Shown here piece after piece: positions 23,331-34,704 of a stretch of 64,000 nt of DNA (positions within the stretch are counted from its first letter, which is position 1; every line of letters starts with the position of its first letter). The notes below the pieces were generated by a model that saw only the letters and a list, made by a program, of their open reading frames with translations, ran no database searches and was not told the DNA's origin. The stretch comes from Henckelia pumila (lineage: Eukaryota > Streptophyta > Magnoliopsida > Lamiales > Gesneriaceae): the NCBI RefSeq assembly GCF_033568475.1, contig NW_027331831.1:62001-126000 (forward strand), written 5' to 3'. The position numbers and the translations under genes were made by a program.

Positions 23331-24162
23331 AAATTGGAGAAACAGAAGCACATGAGGAGTAACATGATTTTGCCTTCCATAAATCACCACAAGTAATGTT
23401 GGGGACATTGTTCCCTACTAATTTCTTCAACAAACACTCGAAGGGGTCCTCTTCAATATACATATATTTTCTTTAGATCCCTTTCATATATCTAATTCTA
23501 GTCACCTACGGACCTCATTACATTTATTAATGATGTGAAGTGAGAACATGACAGATATATGATTTAATGAGTTAACTACTCTATTATAAAGTCTTTTATC
23601 CTTCTAACATATTAGATGGATAATGTTTGTTGAACTGTAAAATGTATTTTATGGTTTTAATTTGGTCATCAATGGGATCTGAAAGAAGTTTTTATCTTGG
23701 GATAAGAAGTATATTTGTTACAGTTTATCGAGGTAGCACAAGGTGAGCATCACAGGAATTAGAAGATGTTCATAACAAAGAAAAGAAATATGTGTTCTCA
23801 TCCTAGACGATACTGAAATAAATAACAAAAAATCAATCTTTCCAATATATAAATAGGAAATTTAACAGCCATGAAATCTCCTTTCAAGTCTGTATTTTCG
23901 ATCTTGCAGAATGTTGGACAAAGAATTTATACTGATAACTAGAACAAGGTACTGCACTTGAATAAAAAAAAAAAACTGGCACAATATATGTAATCACCAA
24001 AATTTTCTTGTATATATTCATAATTTTGAATCCTTTCCCAGTAATATGTACAGTGATTGTACATTGGTTAATTTGAACAGATAAGAAGATTAGAATCCCT
24101 CAAACCAGCTAACTAATATACAAATTTCTACTCTAAAATACTGAAATCTAGTCAATAATACA
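23331..24162. other. old promoter residue and spacer
   Basis: 23331-23600 is homologous to 32100-32330 (distal SAUR promoter). The rest is AT-rich spacer shared with 26.4-26.7 kb. Nothing coding is supported. Confidence 0.5.
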
Positions 24163-24447
24163 TCATGTTCTGCTCAAGCGAGAGGTGACATCAACAAACA
24201 AATCTTCACTGCAAGGAATGGTGAGGCCTCCCACTGGATGGCAAAATCCGTATTCTTCTTCAGCTTGGCACAGCAAATCTTGAAATGAAGGATGGTTCAA
24301 ATATGTTACGGGGATAACGAATCTTTGCTTAGATCCACTCTCCCCCACGTAAACAGCACAATATCCTTTGGGAACATCAGCTGGTCCGGTTGAAATCGAT
24401 CTTCTCTCACTTGACAAAGATCGTTTTACAAATTGTCGAATGGCCAT
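24163..24447 (-). CDS. SAUR family protein (type B), intact
   Basis: A 94-residue SAUR. The start [19 protein letters not shown] at 24447 aligns with its relatives; an in-frame upstream extension of 13 codons is not conserved. The core is [47 protein letters not shown] (V for M) and [16 protein letters not shown]. The TATA box lies at 24547-24556. The spacer to the next type A gene (25583) repeats that of the 7111/8527 pair. Confidence 0.92.
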   Translation of the reverse strand: MAIRQFVKRSLSSERRSISTGPADVPKGYCAVYVGESGSKQRFVIPVTYLNHPSFQDLLCQAEEEYGFCHPVGGLTIPCSEDLFVDVTSRLSRT

Positions 24448-25582
24448 TTCTTGTATGATAATATTGTTTGCTGCAGCAAAATGCAAGACGCTTTATGGAT
24501 ACTGGTATCAGAAGTGTTTGAGGAGAAATTAGCTTGGAAGTGTGAAGTATATATAGATGAATTTAATTGCCATTTATCATTTAAAGTCTCGATAACGGCC
24601 CAGCAAAAGATGTACGGTAGCTAAGGGAAATTAAAGCTAACAAGAGCACATGAAGAATCACATGAATTTGTCTTCCAATCATCATGAATTATTATGAAGC
24701 ATCTGTCATTTCAGTCTTCAGAACCATTTTTCCCTACCACCTTCAGCCACAAAGTCCTATAGGACCCTACTCAAATAAATCATGCAAGTTACAATAAGTT
24801 AAACCTCTTGAAAATTTCTTGGGATTCTTTGGATCCGCATATTAGTTAAGTCACCCCACCAAAATTTAATCTTGTTGTCTGCTAATCAAAATCCTGTAAT
24901 GTGGAGTGTTAAGCAAAACAGTAACTTGCTCCAAATTGAGAATCAGAATTCTCTGTTTGGTACAAATTCTGTAAATTGTGCTGTCGAACATAGGCCTGAA
25001 ATCCCTCTTATAAAATGTTAAATTACTCGGACAAGATTTGGAAATTTTATGCTGATCAAGTGATCTTGTTCGTGCCAAACAAAGATAAGATTGTATATGA
25101 ACAGTCATATGCGGCATTCTTTGCTGTGAAGAGACACAGCGGCCATATATTGGTGGAGGTTTCTATCAAAATTAACAAGTGAAAATGATACTTGAAGCAC
25201 ATAGTTGAGTCAGTGTATTTACCTCCACTTAATGGTACAACATTAACTTCTTGTTAGATTAGAATAGGCCGTGAACTTAGAATAACCTTATGCAGCAGTA
25301 GTTTGCAGACATCACATTTACAATTTGCGGAAAATAGTTATGATATGCTTCATTGAATTTTTTTTAAAAAAAGACTAAGCAAGACAAGGTTTTTGAATTG
25401 AACAATTAGCTCAAATATAATCAAGAATTGCTTCCATTTATAATTTCATATGGTAAACCTTTGTCTTCTCCCGGTACAAATACACTGGATATGAAGACGG
25501 AAAAGAGAAAATCTCCTAGTCATGATCATCTAACTAGTATACAAATTTCTATTCCTATAAAAAGATTAAAAGACATGTATGA
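24448..25582. other. type B SAUR promoter and B-A spacer
   Basis: 24448-24640 is leader and promoter. 24640-25560 is homologous to 7740-8480, with shared strings such as CTTCCAATCATCAT(G)AATTAT and TTGCTGTGAAGAG. No conserved ORF. Confidence 0.6.
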
Positions 25583-25867
25583 TCAGACTCTTCCCAAGCA
25601 AGAGATTAGATCCATAAATATATCTTCATTGCAGGGAATGGTGAGTCCACCCATTGGATGACTGAACCCAAATTCTTCTTCGGCTTGATTCAACAAATCT
25701 TGAAATGAAGGGTCGTTCAAGTATGATATTGGAATGACAAATCGCTGCTTGTTTTCCTTCTCCCCAACATAGACAGCAAAATGTCCCTTAGGAACATCAG
25801 TTGATCCTCTGGAATTGGATCTTCTTTCAGCGGATAAAGAACGTCGAAGAATTTTTCGAATAGCCAT
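25583..25867 (-). CDS. SAUR family protein (type A), intact
   Basis: A 94-residue SAUR starting [19 protein letters not shown]. Core: [65 protein letters not shown]. Asparagine replaces serine in the usual CSED. The TATA box is at 25961-25968 and the TGTCTC core at 26110-26115. It is the best intact relative of the pseudogene at 44431-44676. Confidence 0.93.
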   Translation of the reverse strand: MAIRKILRRSLSAERRSNSRGSTDVPKGHFAVYVGEKENKQRFVIPISYLNDPSFQDLLNQAEEEFGFSHPMGGLTIPCNEDIFMDLISCLGRV

Positions 25868-27120
25868 ATGTGATAAAGCAAGTAGGGGAAAGTTTCTTGA
25901 AGCTGAGAAAGGTTAGTTTTCTGATGATTTGTTGATGTGTTTGCTGTGAGTAATGTGCTGTATATATAGATACCTTTCAAGAAATGTAAGTTCAAATCGA
26001 GTGGTGGAGAGGCAAATAGATCAGTAGTGGCCAGAGAAATTTGAGAAACACAAGCACATGAAGGCTAACATGATTTTGTCTTGCATTAATCACCAAATAA
26101 ATCACGTCGGAGACATCGTTCCCTACCAATTTCAGCAACAAACAATCAAAGGGTCCTCAAACAAATCACTTAAAATTTCTTTGGATCCCTTTGATCTGTC
26201 TGATTCTAGTCATCTATGAACTCAGGCAGGACCCATAATTAATTAAGTCCTTATTTTTCTACTGTCTGTTTGAATAAATAACGTTGGTTGAACTGTAAAA
26301 TGTATTGTATTTCTTTGGCATAAATGAAATCTGAAATTATTTTTGTTCTTGATAAAAAAAAAATTGCATTAGTGAGTGAGTATATTCATAAGAAAGGAAT
26401 CCAATCTGCATATTTCTCATGGTGTATCGAGGTAGCAGCACAAGGTGTACTGCAGAGGAATTAAAAGATGTTTTTAACAAAGAGAAAATATTCTAATTCT
26501 AAAATTGTCCTGATAAATTCATGGAATAAATAACAAACTTTTCTTTAAATCTCTTCATATCAATAGAAAAACAAACAATCATGAAATCTCTCACATGTGT
26601 GCTTGAATCTTGCAATTAAAATGTTGGACAAAGAATTTATACTAACAACTAGAATAAGATAATGATGCATTTGAATTAAAAAAAATTGGCCTTTATGTTT
26701 GTAGACATCACAGCCAAACCTATATTTGGATTACAAGTCATTATATGGTTTTTTGTTTGATATTTTTCTTTTGGTCTCTGATGATCTTAGGGATAGTAGC
26801 AATTTTCTATCATGAAAGAATGTTCGCAGCCAAATAATTTTGGAGTTATATGCCAATATCTAACTGTTCGAGAATTAGGGAGGCCAATAAATGATATGTC
26901 CTGTTGAAAATTTTAAAGAAACACTAAACAAGATGAGGCTTTTGAATTGAACAATTGGTCCAAATATAATAAAAAAAAATTGATTCCATTTATAATTTGA
27001 TATGGTATCATCCGGTACTAGTACACTGGATATGAAGACCAAAAAAAAATTGGAAATCTCCTAACTAGCTAACTAGTATACAAATTTCTATTCCGCCAAA
27101 AGATTAAAAACCATGTGTGA
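25868..27120. other. type A promoter and A-A spacer; empty-site reference
   Basis: After the promoter this spacer contains, at about 26750-26900, the uninterrupted counterpart of the sequence now split at 36094-36168 and 44162-44230 by the pararetrovirus. It is therefore a reference for the pre-insertion state. No gene. Confidence 0.6.
26110..26115 (-). promoter_or_regulatory. TGTCTC auxin-response core (AuxRE)
   Basis: GAGACA on the plus strand, 243 bp upstream of the ATG at 25867, followed by GTTCCCTACCAATTTCAG as in the other type A promoters. Confidence 0.65.
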
Positions 27121-27405
27121 TCACACTCTTCCCAAGCAAGAGATGAGATCCATAAATATATCTTCACTGCAGGGAATGGTGAGTCCACCCATTGGATGAC
27201 TGAACCCAAATTCTTCTTCGGCCTGATTTAACAATTCTTGAAATGAAGGGTCGTTCAAGTATGATATCGGTATTACAAATCGCTGCTTATATTCATTCTC
27301 CCCAACATAAACAGCCAAATGTCCCTTGGGAACATCAGTTGATCCAGTGGAGTTGGATCTTCTTTCAGCCGATAAAGAGCGTCTCAGGACATTTCGAATG
27401 GCCAT
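27121..27405 (-). CDS. SAUR family protein (type A), intact
   Basis: A 94-residue SAUR starting [19 protein letters not shown]. Core: [67 protein letters not shown] box at 27503-27511 and TGTCTC core at 27646-27651. It forms the A member of the block duplicated at 44.4-55.6 kb, where its counterpart is broken and its promoter split by the gypsy element. Confidence 0.93.
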   Translation of the reverse strand: MAIRNVLRRSLSAERRSNSTGSTDVPKGHLAVYVGENEYKQRFVIPISYLNDPSFQELLNQAEEEFGFSHPMGGLTIPCSEDIFMDLISCLGRV

Positions 27406-28572
27406 TGATATTGTAAAGCAAGTGAAGGTAAGTTTGTTGGAATGGAGAAAGATTAGCTTTTTTTATGATCTTCTCATATGTTTGGATCTCAGAAATGTGT
27501 GTGTATATATAGGTGGATTTCAAGAAAGTAGTTCGAATCAAGCGGTAGAGAGCCGAGTAGATCAGTTGTGGCTAGAAAAATTTGAGAAACACAAGCACAT
27601 GAAGACTAACATGATTTTGTCTGCCTCTAATCACAAGTCATGTTGGAGACAATGTTCCCTACCAATTTCAGTAACAAACACCCAAAGGGTCCTCATTAAT
27701 TATAAACACAATAAAGACTTTATAGAGAAAATTTCAGCTCAATTTTCTGTAGAGAACCCTTTAATCTGTCTAATTGGTCACCCACAGGCAGGGTCATGTG
27801 AAAAGAGACCGTGATGGATACTTTTATTAATTATAAAAGTCTTAATTTTTCTAACAATAAATTGAAATGTAAAATTTCTCAATTTCCCATCATTTATCAC
27901 ATTATTTGGATAAACCAAGTAATATAACATGCATATTTTGGCTTCGTGAGTCAAATTATTATGTGTGATGTATGCACTGTAAATTGTATATTACAGTTTT
28001 GGAGTTGTAAAATCTGAAACATAATTAAATGTTGATAAAACTTAAAAGATTCCACCAGTATTGTTGGGGTGACCTATTCTAATATAATTAAGTTTTATTT
28101 ATATATTCTTGGAGTTCTCCTGACATTTTAGGTTTTTGTCCCCTTAAAAAGAAGGTTAATTGACTTAATTCAGCTTCTCAGTGTCTCATGTTACGTTCCA
28201 AATTGCATCTACATGTTCAAAGTTGATAAAAATCGATGCATTTCATGAATCCGAATATTCAAAATGACCTGGATTTACACACTTAAATCTGTTCAAGAAA
28301 TTAAAGTTAAGACTTCAAGTTGAGATTGTGTGTGTAAACACCTTGCGGAGTGCTGGAAAAAGTATTCATAGTATGGAACAAGATAATGCGTTGGAACAAA
28401 AATATTGGCACATTAATTACTGAAATTTTCTAGCTGTCTTCATCATTTCGAATATTTTTCCAATAACATATACACCAATTTGAATGGCTAAGAAGACTGT
28501 AATCCCTCAAACTAGCTATAACTAGTATATAAGTTTCCACTCTAAAAGACTAAAATCTAGTCAACATATACA
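27406..28572. other. type A promoter and A-B spacer
   Basis: Homologous over its length to 54034-55300, apart from small indels and the MITE at 55085. No conserved ORF. Confidence 0.6.
27646..27651 (-). promoter_or_regulatory. TGTCTC auxin-response core (AuxRE)
   Basis: GAGACA on the plus strand, 241 bp upstream of the ATG at 27405. The duplicate copy at 54244-54249 reads GAGATA, so the core is lost there. Confidence 0.65.
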
Positions 28573-28857
28573 TTATGTTCTTCTCAAGCAAGAGGTGACA
28601 TCAACAAACAATTCTTCACCGCAAGGAATGGTGAGGCCACCCATCGGATGGCAAAATCCGTATTCTTCTTCAGCTTGGCATAGAAAACCTTGAAATGAAG
28701 GATGGTTTAAAAATGATACAGGAATCACGAATCGTTGCTTATATTCACTCTCTCCTACGTAAACAGCGCAATATCCTTTCGGAACATCAGTTGATCCGGT
28801 AGAATTTGATCTTTTCTCACTTGATAGAGATCGTTTCAGAATTTGTCGAATGGCCAT
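28573..28857 (-). CDS. SAUR family protein (type B), intact
   Basis: A 94-residue SAUR. The start [19 protein letters not shown] at 28857 is preferred over a codon four residues upstream because it is conserved. Core: [63 protein letters not shown]. It differs from the copy at 55301-55585 at one residue (CGEE versus CSEE). TATA box at 28965-28974. This is the youngest intact pair in the array. Confidence 0.93.
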   Translation of the reverse strand: MAIRQILKRSLSSEKRSNSTGSTDVPKGYCAVYVGESEYKQRFVIPVSFLNHPSFQGFLCQAEEEYGFCHPMGGLTIPCGEELFVDVTSCLRRT

Positions 28858-30022
28858 TTCTTGAAGCAAGAGTAGGAAATAGAAGAAGGGTTAATTTTTG
28901 GAAACTGGAATCAGAATTGTTTGAGGATTGCTTTAGTTGTTGGTTTGAAGCTTGGAAGTGGGGAATATATATAGATGAATGTCATTGCCATTTATTATAC
29001 TTTAAAATCTTGATAGTGGTCCAGATAAAAAAAAACAGGCAGGTAGAAGCATGGTAGCTGGCGGAAATTAAAGCTAGCAAGAACACATGAAGAATCACAT
29101 GAATTTGTCTTCCAATCATCATAATGATGATGAAGCTTTTGTCATTTCACAATCGTCTTTCTCCCTCGCCTTCAGCCACAAAGTTTTACAGGACCCTACT
29201 CAAATAATTCATGTTGCAACTTGCAACAACCTACACTTCTCATGTATTTCTCAGAACTCTGGATATATTTTAAGATTTACATTTTTATCTGCTAACCAAG
29301 AAACATGAAGTTGGAACCACAATTCTATGCTTGGTATAATAAGGTGGCCCCTTTTTTTTTGCTGCTAATTCACTAAATTTTAGATGGCTCATATTTTTAA
29401 AGCAAAGATGAGGATATATATATATATGCATGGTCATACGATGTCTTGGGGCGCCCCATAAATTAATTTGAGGATTGAAATCTAATCTGGATTCTGCTGT
29501 TTATTGAGAGGTCTTAAGTAATGAATATGAGCAAGGAATGAAAAATCATGTACCTCCATTCAAATTTGCAGATAAAGGAATTTGTCTGGAGCTGGCTACA
29601 AATTTGGAACAGCCTTCAGTATTTAAGTTTGTAGGGAAATTACAACTAAACTAAAGGAGTTATTTATTCAATTGAATCTATGTTTTCGATTTCTTGTCGT
29701 CGGATAGTCGGATTCGGTAGGAAACAATGACTACAACATGATTTATGGTCATTGATAATGAAGGACAAAACCATGTTATTCTTCATGTGCTTATGTTTCT
29801 CAAATATTGCCAGACACAACTCATATACTGGCTCCTCCAAAGATTCGACATTTGAAGAATCGTCTATCTATATATACAGCACATGTTCCATTCAAGAACC
29901 ATCAACAATATTCATAAAGAAAACTAAACTTCTTAGTCTCCATTGCTTCACAAACAGCTTCCTCTTTTGCGTTCGAATTTTGAGCCTTTTGCTTTAGTAA
30001 GATTTACGTTTGCGTAACAATA
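28858..30022. other. type B promoter, spacer and plus-strand SAUR promoter
   Basis: 28858-29690 is homologous to 55586-55890 joined to 57575-58080. 29690-30022 is the intact promoter of the plus-strand SAUR at 30023: CTATATATAC at 29868-29877 and a leader of about 110-120 nt. Confidence 0.6.
29868..29877 (+). promoter_or_regulatory. TATA box of the plus-strand SAUR pseudogene
   Basis: CTATATATAC about 150 bp upstream of the ATG at 30023. The paralog at 22540 lacks this whole interval. Confidence 0.6.
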
Positions 30023-30312
30023 ATGGCAGTTCGACAAATCCTTAGACGTACTTTATCAAGTGAAAGAAGATCAAACTCCATGGGATCTACCGATGTTTGG
30101 AAGGGGCATTTTGCTGTCTATGTTGGGGAAACTGAAAACAAGCAGCGATTTGTGATTCCCATTTCATACTTGAATTGAACAACCCTTTATTTCAAGAATT
30201 GTTAAATGAAGCAGAAGAAGAATTCGGATTCTATCATCCAATGGGTGGACTCACCATTCCTTGCAGCCAATATTTGTTTATTGATCTGACTTCTTTATTG
30301 GCCGGAATATGA
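30023..30312 (+). pseudogene. SAUR pseudogene with 5-bp duplication
   Basis: Starts [19 protein letters not shown] and is clearly the paralog of the gene at 22540. A 5-bp direct duplication (TTGAA repeated, near 30173-30182) creates an immediate stop after ISYLN and shifts the frame. A further change gives DVWKGH in place of DVPKGH, altering a near-invariant proline. Downstream sequence still resembles the SAUR C terminus. Its promoter is complete, the reverse of the situation at 22540. Confidence 0.88.
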
Positions 30313-31633
30313 TATATATAGAGTACTACATGAATTTTAGGTGGTAGAAATTAGTTTACTAGTTAGTTAGTTTACATTGATTTTTCAAGGAGTATATCAC
30401 TTATAGCCATATTTGAATCCATTCAACAATTCATGTGCTTCCTTATTTCTCTAAACTCAATGCCACAACAGATGCATTGCCTTCTCCACCATTCAAATTC
30501 TGCTTCATCTTTCTAAAAGATCTGATAATCTTAAGCTTATCGATCTATTGTATATACCAGCAGAAAGCATGCGTGTTGCAAATGGAAGAGGATGGTTTGT
30601 GCTGAAAATTTATCAAATAATCGTATTGAATTTTATGTTAGTTATAACATACAAGGTATACTATCTTTCAAAGCATATATAATTCTTAAATATTATCTTG
30701 TTTTATCTTAACTACTTGTAATTTTTCGTTTTTCCTCGACCAAAAAATTGTATGCATTGGGTTCATATATTTTTTTTCATGGTTTGTGCAAAGAAAATGG
30801 AGAAGACGAACATCGTATCATGAACTGGATTATTGAAATTTGAAAAATCACACATCAAAGCTTAAAGAATGTAGAAGCTAGCCATACTATGAACTAAAGG
30901 CGCAATAACCGTGTCCTGGCTGAAGTGGCTACAGTATTCCGATACTATAGCTATTGTACATAAGCTATAACCAAACATCAGCTCATCCGGCCAGCATTGG
31001 TGCTGAACGTAACGGAGAGAGTACGATTCTCACCAGCAGTGGCAGATTGAACCATGTCAAAAAATTTATATCATTTCCTAAGTTTCCCAGTTAGCATTTT
31101 GATCAAATGATGCATACCTGTATATTTAGCTACATAGAAATGTCAGATTAATGGGGTGTACAAACAAGTTTTGTTTGAGTAGAGTAGGCCAAGAACTTAA
31201 AATATTCTTGTGAAAGATTTGAGTTAGTGGAAAATTATGAAATTATTGCAAATTTTTTTGTTTTATACTTTCTTTAAAGAGATGATAGAAAATTCATTCA
31301 ACCAAATTGGTTTTCTTATGTTATCCTTTAAGCAGTCAACTTAAGTTTGAATTAAGAACTGCTTCCAGATATGATATTGATGATGTTGAAATCTCGGTTA
31401 AAATCCATTTTAGATCTTGCAGATTCTTCTGCTCATAGCTCGAGTAGCCCATTGAATTTAAAGTTAAGTTGAAATTTTCATAAACTATTAAACAAGATAA
31501 TACTTTGAAATTTGAAAAAGCTTGGTGGAGTATATTCATAATCTCATCTGGATTGTTGTCTCCTCTCACTAACATATATAAATATTGTGAGTAGAGAAAA
31601 GGAGAGGAACCCCTCAAAAAATAGCTAACTACT
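30313..31633. other. spacer with a 0.9-kb segment absent from the paralog
   Basis: Compared with 22825-23220, the interval from about 30336 to 31273 is extra here. It has no ORF, no clear terminal repeats and no poly-A tail, so it may equally be a deletion in the other copy. 31275-31630 is shared. Confidence 0.5.
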
Positions 31634-31954
31634 TCACAGATTTATACTCCTATAACATACTAAAACCAAGTCATCATGTTCTAGCCAACCGGGAGGTAAG
31701 ATCAATGAATAAGTTTTCATTGCAGCGATTGTGAGTCCACCCATCGGATGATGGAACCCGAATTCTTCTTCTGCTTGGCTAAGCAAATCTTGAAATGAGG
31801 GTTGATTCAAGTATGATATAGGAATGACATAACGTTGCTTGTTTGCGCTCTCCCCCACATAAACAGCAAAATGCGCCTTTGGAACATCTGCTGTTCCCCT
31901 CGAGTTTGATCTTTCACTTGATAAAGATCGTCTAAGAATCTTCTGAATGGCCAT
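31634..31954 (-). pseudogene. SAUR with C-terminal frameshift
   Basis: Begins [20 protein letters not shown] and is normal through HHPMGGLTI. There the sequence GCAGCGATTG replaces the GCACGGAATTG seen in the 23.3-kb paralog, a net loss of one base. The last 20 or so residues are replaced by a shifted, longer tail (to 106 codons). [13 protein letters not shown] carries A for G. TATA box at 32041-32051. Calling it a pseudogene rests on loss of the conserved PC(S/N)E(D/N)LF end; a functional variant cannot be excluded. Confidence 0.75.
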
Positions 31955-32350
31955 TTTTGTTAGTTTAGCAAAGGACGAAAAAGCTTATAAATTTTTGAAG
32001 GACTTGTTGATGGCTTTTTGCCATCAGAAATGTGCAAGTGTATATATATAGATAGACGATGTGTAACCATGTATCTTTCAAGATTGGATGAGTTATGGCT
32101 GGAAAAATTGGAGAAACAGAAGCACATGAGGAGTAACCACAAGTCATGTTGGGGACATTGTTCCCTACCAATTTCTTCAACAAACACTCGAAGGGGTCCT
32201 CTTCAATATACATATATTTTCTTTAGATCCCTTTCATATATCTAATTCTAGTCACCTACGGACCTCATTAGATTTATTAATGATGTGAAGTGAGAACATG
32301 ACAGATTTAATGAGTTAACTACTCTGTTATAAAACATGCTACTAACCAAG
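31955..32350. other. SAUR promoter up to the hAT insertion
   Basis: TATA at 32041-32051, then the array's shared promoter block. At the auxin-core position the sequence is GGGGACATTG (32152-32161), one base off TGTCTC. It ends with the target site TAACCAAG of the hAT element. Confidence 0.55.
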
Positions 32351-33857
32351 TAGGGATGTAAACGAGTCGAACTGTTCGCGAGCTATTCAGAGCCAGGCTC
32401 GTGAAAAAGCTCATTTGGGCTCGTCCGAGCCCGAGCTTAATTTTGAGTTCGGCAATATTCACGAGTCGAGCTTGAGCTTAAGGATGTTTGGCTCGTTAGC
32501 TCGCGAACATGTTCGTTAATAAGCTAGGAAGCTCGAGCTCGCTCGTTTAGGTGGCTCGTTTAGTGTGTTAGCTTCGGATTTATGCTTTAAAGAGGCTTGT
32601 CATACGTCTGGGTTGGAAGATATCCTAGGTTACTGCTGGCAATCCGTATGGGAGGATAGAGCTGTGAAGTAGAGCAAGTAAAGGACTGAGGGACTCGGCG
32701 TCCGAGCCTTGAAGTAAAGCAAGGCGAAGACAATAGGTCCGATACAAAGACCCCGGATGCAGGAGGACGGTGGCTGCACTCCATTTTCGACTAGGGAGTC
32801 GGGATGAAGAAGTAGGGGACGGGATTAATAGAAACAACGGCTCCATACGGAATGACAATTCATGGATAAGTAATATAATGTAAATTAAAAATTAATAAGA
32901 AAAATTAGTTAATACATTATTTGATTTGATGGATAGATTATAATTTATTTGATTTAATTGATGTAAAATTATTAATTAAAAAATAGATAAATAATATGAC
33001 GAAAATAAAGCGAAATTGATTGGGATAAGTTATACATAGATTAATAATACATCAAACCAAACAATGCCATAGTTTATTAATCGAGTTGAATGGGTTTGAT
33101 TCATGCAGAATTTTAGTGTGCACTACAAACAAACTTGTTGTGAACATATAGATTATATATGATTTTTCTGCTGAAACATGTCAAAACTATATCATATATT
33201 TAAGTTTGTGAAAATGCTTATTGTTTTTCGAAATTCTGGGTGAGTTAAGCTAGGAACTTGAAAATGTGATTAACATTAATGACAACGTGTTTATTTGAAT
33301 TTTGGGATAAATCGGTTTGAAATCTCGGTTTGGTGTTCAAATGAAAGTTATAGAACTTTTTTCTTTAATACCAGAAAATCACATTTTGGAGACGTTTTTT
33401 TTTTAAATTATGTTTTTCATTTTTATTTTATTTAAAAAAAACCCTAATTTTAGTTTATAATTAATTTATAGAGATTTATTGTATTGTATTTAGGCTTCAC
33501 AAGTTCGAAAACGAGCCCGAGCCCACTTAACGAGTTAGAATACGAACCTGCTAAACGAGCTAACGAGCCGGAAAACTAGCTCGTTTCACGAACCAAACTC
33601 GAGTCAGACTCGTTTAATACGATAAATGAGCCGAGCCCGAGCCGACATATGTAGTAAACGAGCCGAACCGAGCTTTATGATAAAAGCTCGGTTCGGGCTC
33701 GGTACCAAACGAGCCGAGCCCGAGCTTAATACTGTTCGGCTCGGCTCGTTTACATCCCTACCCGAGCCCAAGCCTAAGCCTGAGCCTCGACATATACTTA
33801 GCGAGTTGAGCCCGAGCCTAATACTATTCGGCTCGGCTCGGCTCGTTTACGTCCCTA
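32351..33857. mobile_element. non-autonomous hAT-type element, 8-bp TSD TAACCAAG
   Basis: About 1.5 kb with inverted ends TAGGGATGTAAACGAG (left) and, reading inward from the right, TAGGGACGTAAACGAG. It is flanked by a perfect 8-bp duplication TAACCAAG (32343-32350 and 33858-33865), the hAT hallmark. Subterminal DNA is packed with GAGCC/GGCTC repeats. No transposase ORF is present. The right terminus exists twice, ending at 33760 and at 33857. Internal parts include a GC-rich piece (32565-32870) and a MITE-like piece ending CAAACAATGCC near 33064. Confidence 0.88.
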
Positions 33858-34704
33858 TAACCAAGAAATGGATTTTCACACCAAAGAAAAGTAGCCCTGT
33901 TTCTTCTACGCATTATAACCAAGACTTCCCCCTTACTATACAATCATACATCCTAATAATCAGATTAGGGTTCCGAAATGCAGAAGAGAACTTTTAAAAG
34001 GAAAGAACGTTGAAATCATCACAAACTTAGCATTGGCATTGAAACCTGTTGGATTTGGAAGGGAGGAGCGGGAGCACCAGTGAGGATGCTTGAATCGTCT
34101 CTGCCGAGTGAAATCCGCTCGGATTTTGGGGTAAACAAAGGAGAGGGGAGGGATTGTTGATATATATAGGTGAGAGTACTGGAGAATTAAATGTAAATTT
34201 GAATAGGAATTGAAAAACACCAAAAAAAAAATTAAGCAGAAAAACTAGAGAACATACACTTGGTAGATTTTCCAGGATCGCGAACAACGTGAAAGAGAAA
34301 GCCAAGAGACAAGATTCAAACTACCGACTCCTTCTTCTCCTTGTAATTTGGGCCACGGCATCGAATTTTTGGGATGGAACGGAGCAGAAAAAAATCAGGT
34401 TGGCGAGGAGGAGATCTGAGAGGAAAATGGCCCATTTAACATTTGACCAGATTCACTCGTTCTTGGACCCGAGTTTGACCCGCATTTTTTTTACCCCATA
34501 AACATTAATTAAAAAAAAAACATATTGTTTTTCAAGATCCATGCTTAAATAACACTTTTTCAAAAAAAAAAAAAATTCAAAAACAATCTTCAAATATTAT
34601 ATTCAAACATATACTTTAAGTTTTTTTTTTACTTATAAAACACTAAAAACGTTTTTAAAATATACATACAAACAGAGCCTATATTTTTTTTTTCTTTTTT
34701 GTTT
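33858..34704. other. unassigned interval with promoter-like features
   Basis: On the minus strand CTATATATATC (34161-34171) precedes a CT-rich, moderately GC-rich stretch (34160-34020) that looks like the leader or first exon of a host gene. No domain is recognisable and no continuation is found to the left, where the hAT element begins. 34500-34700 is poly-A/T-rich. Confidence 0.35.
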
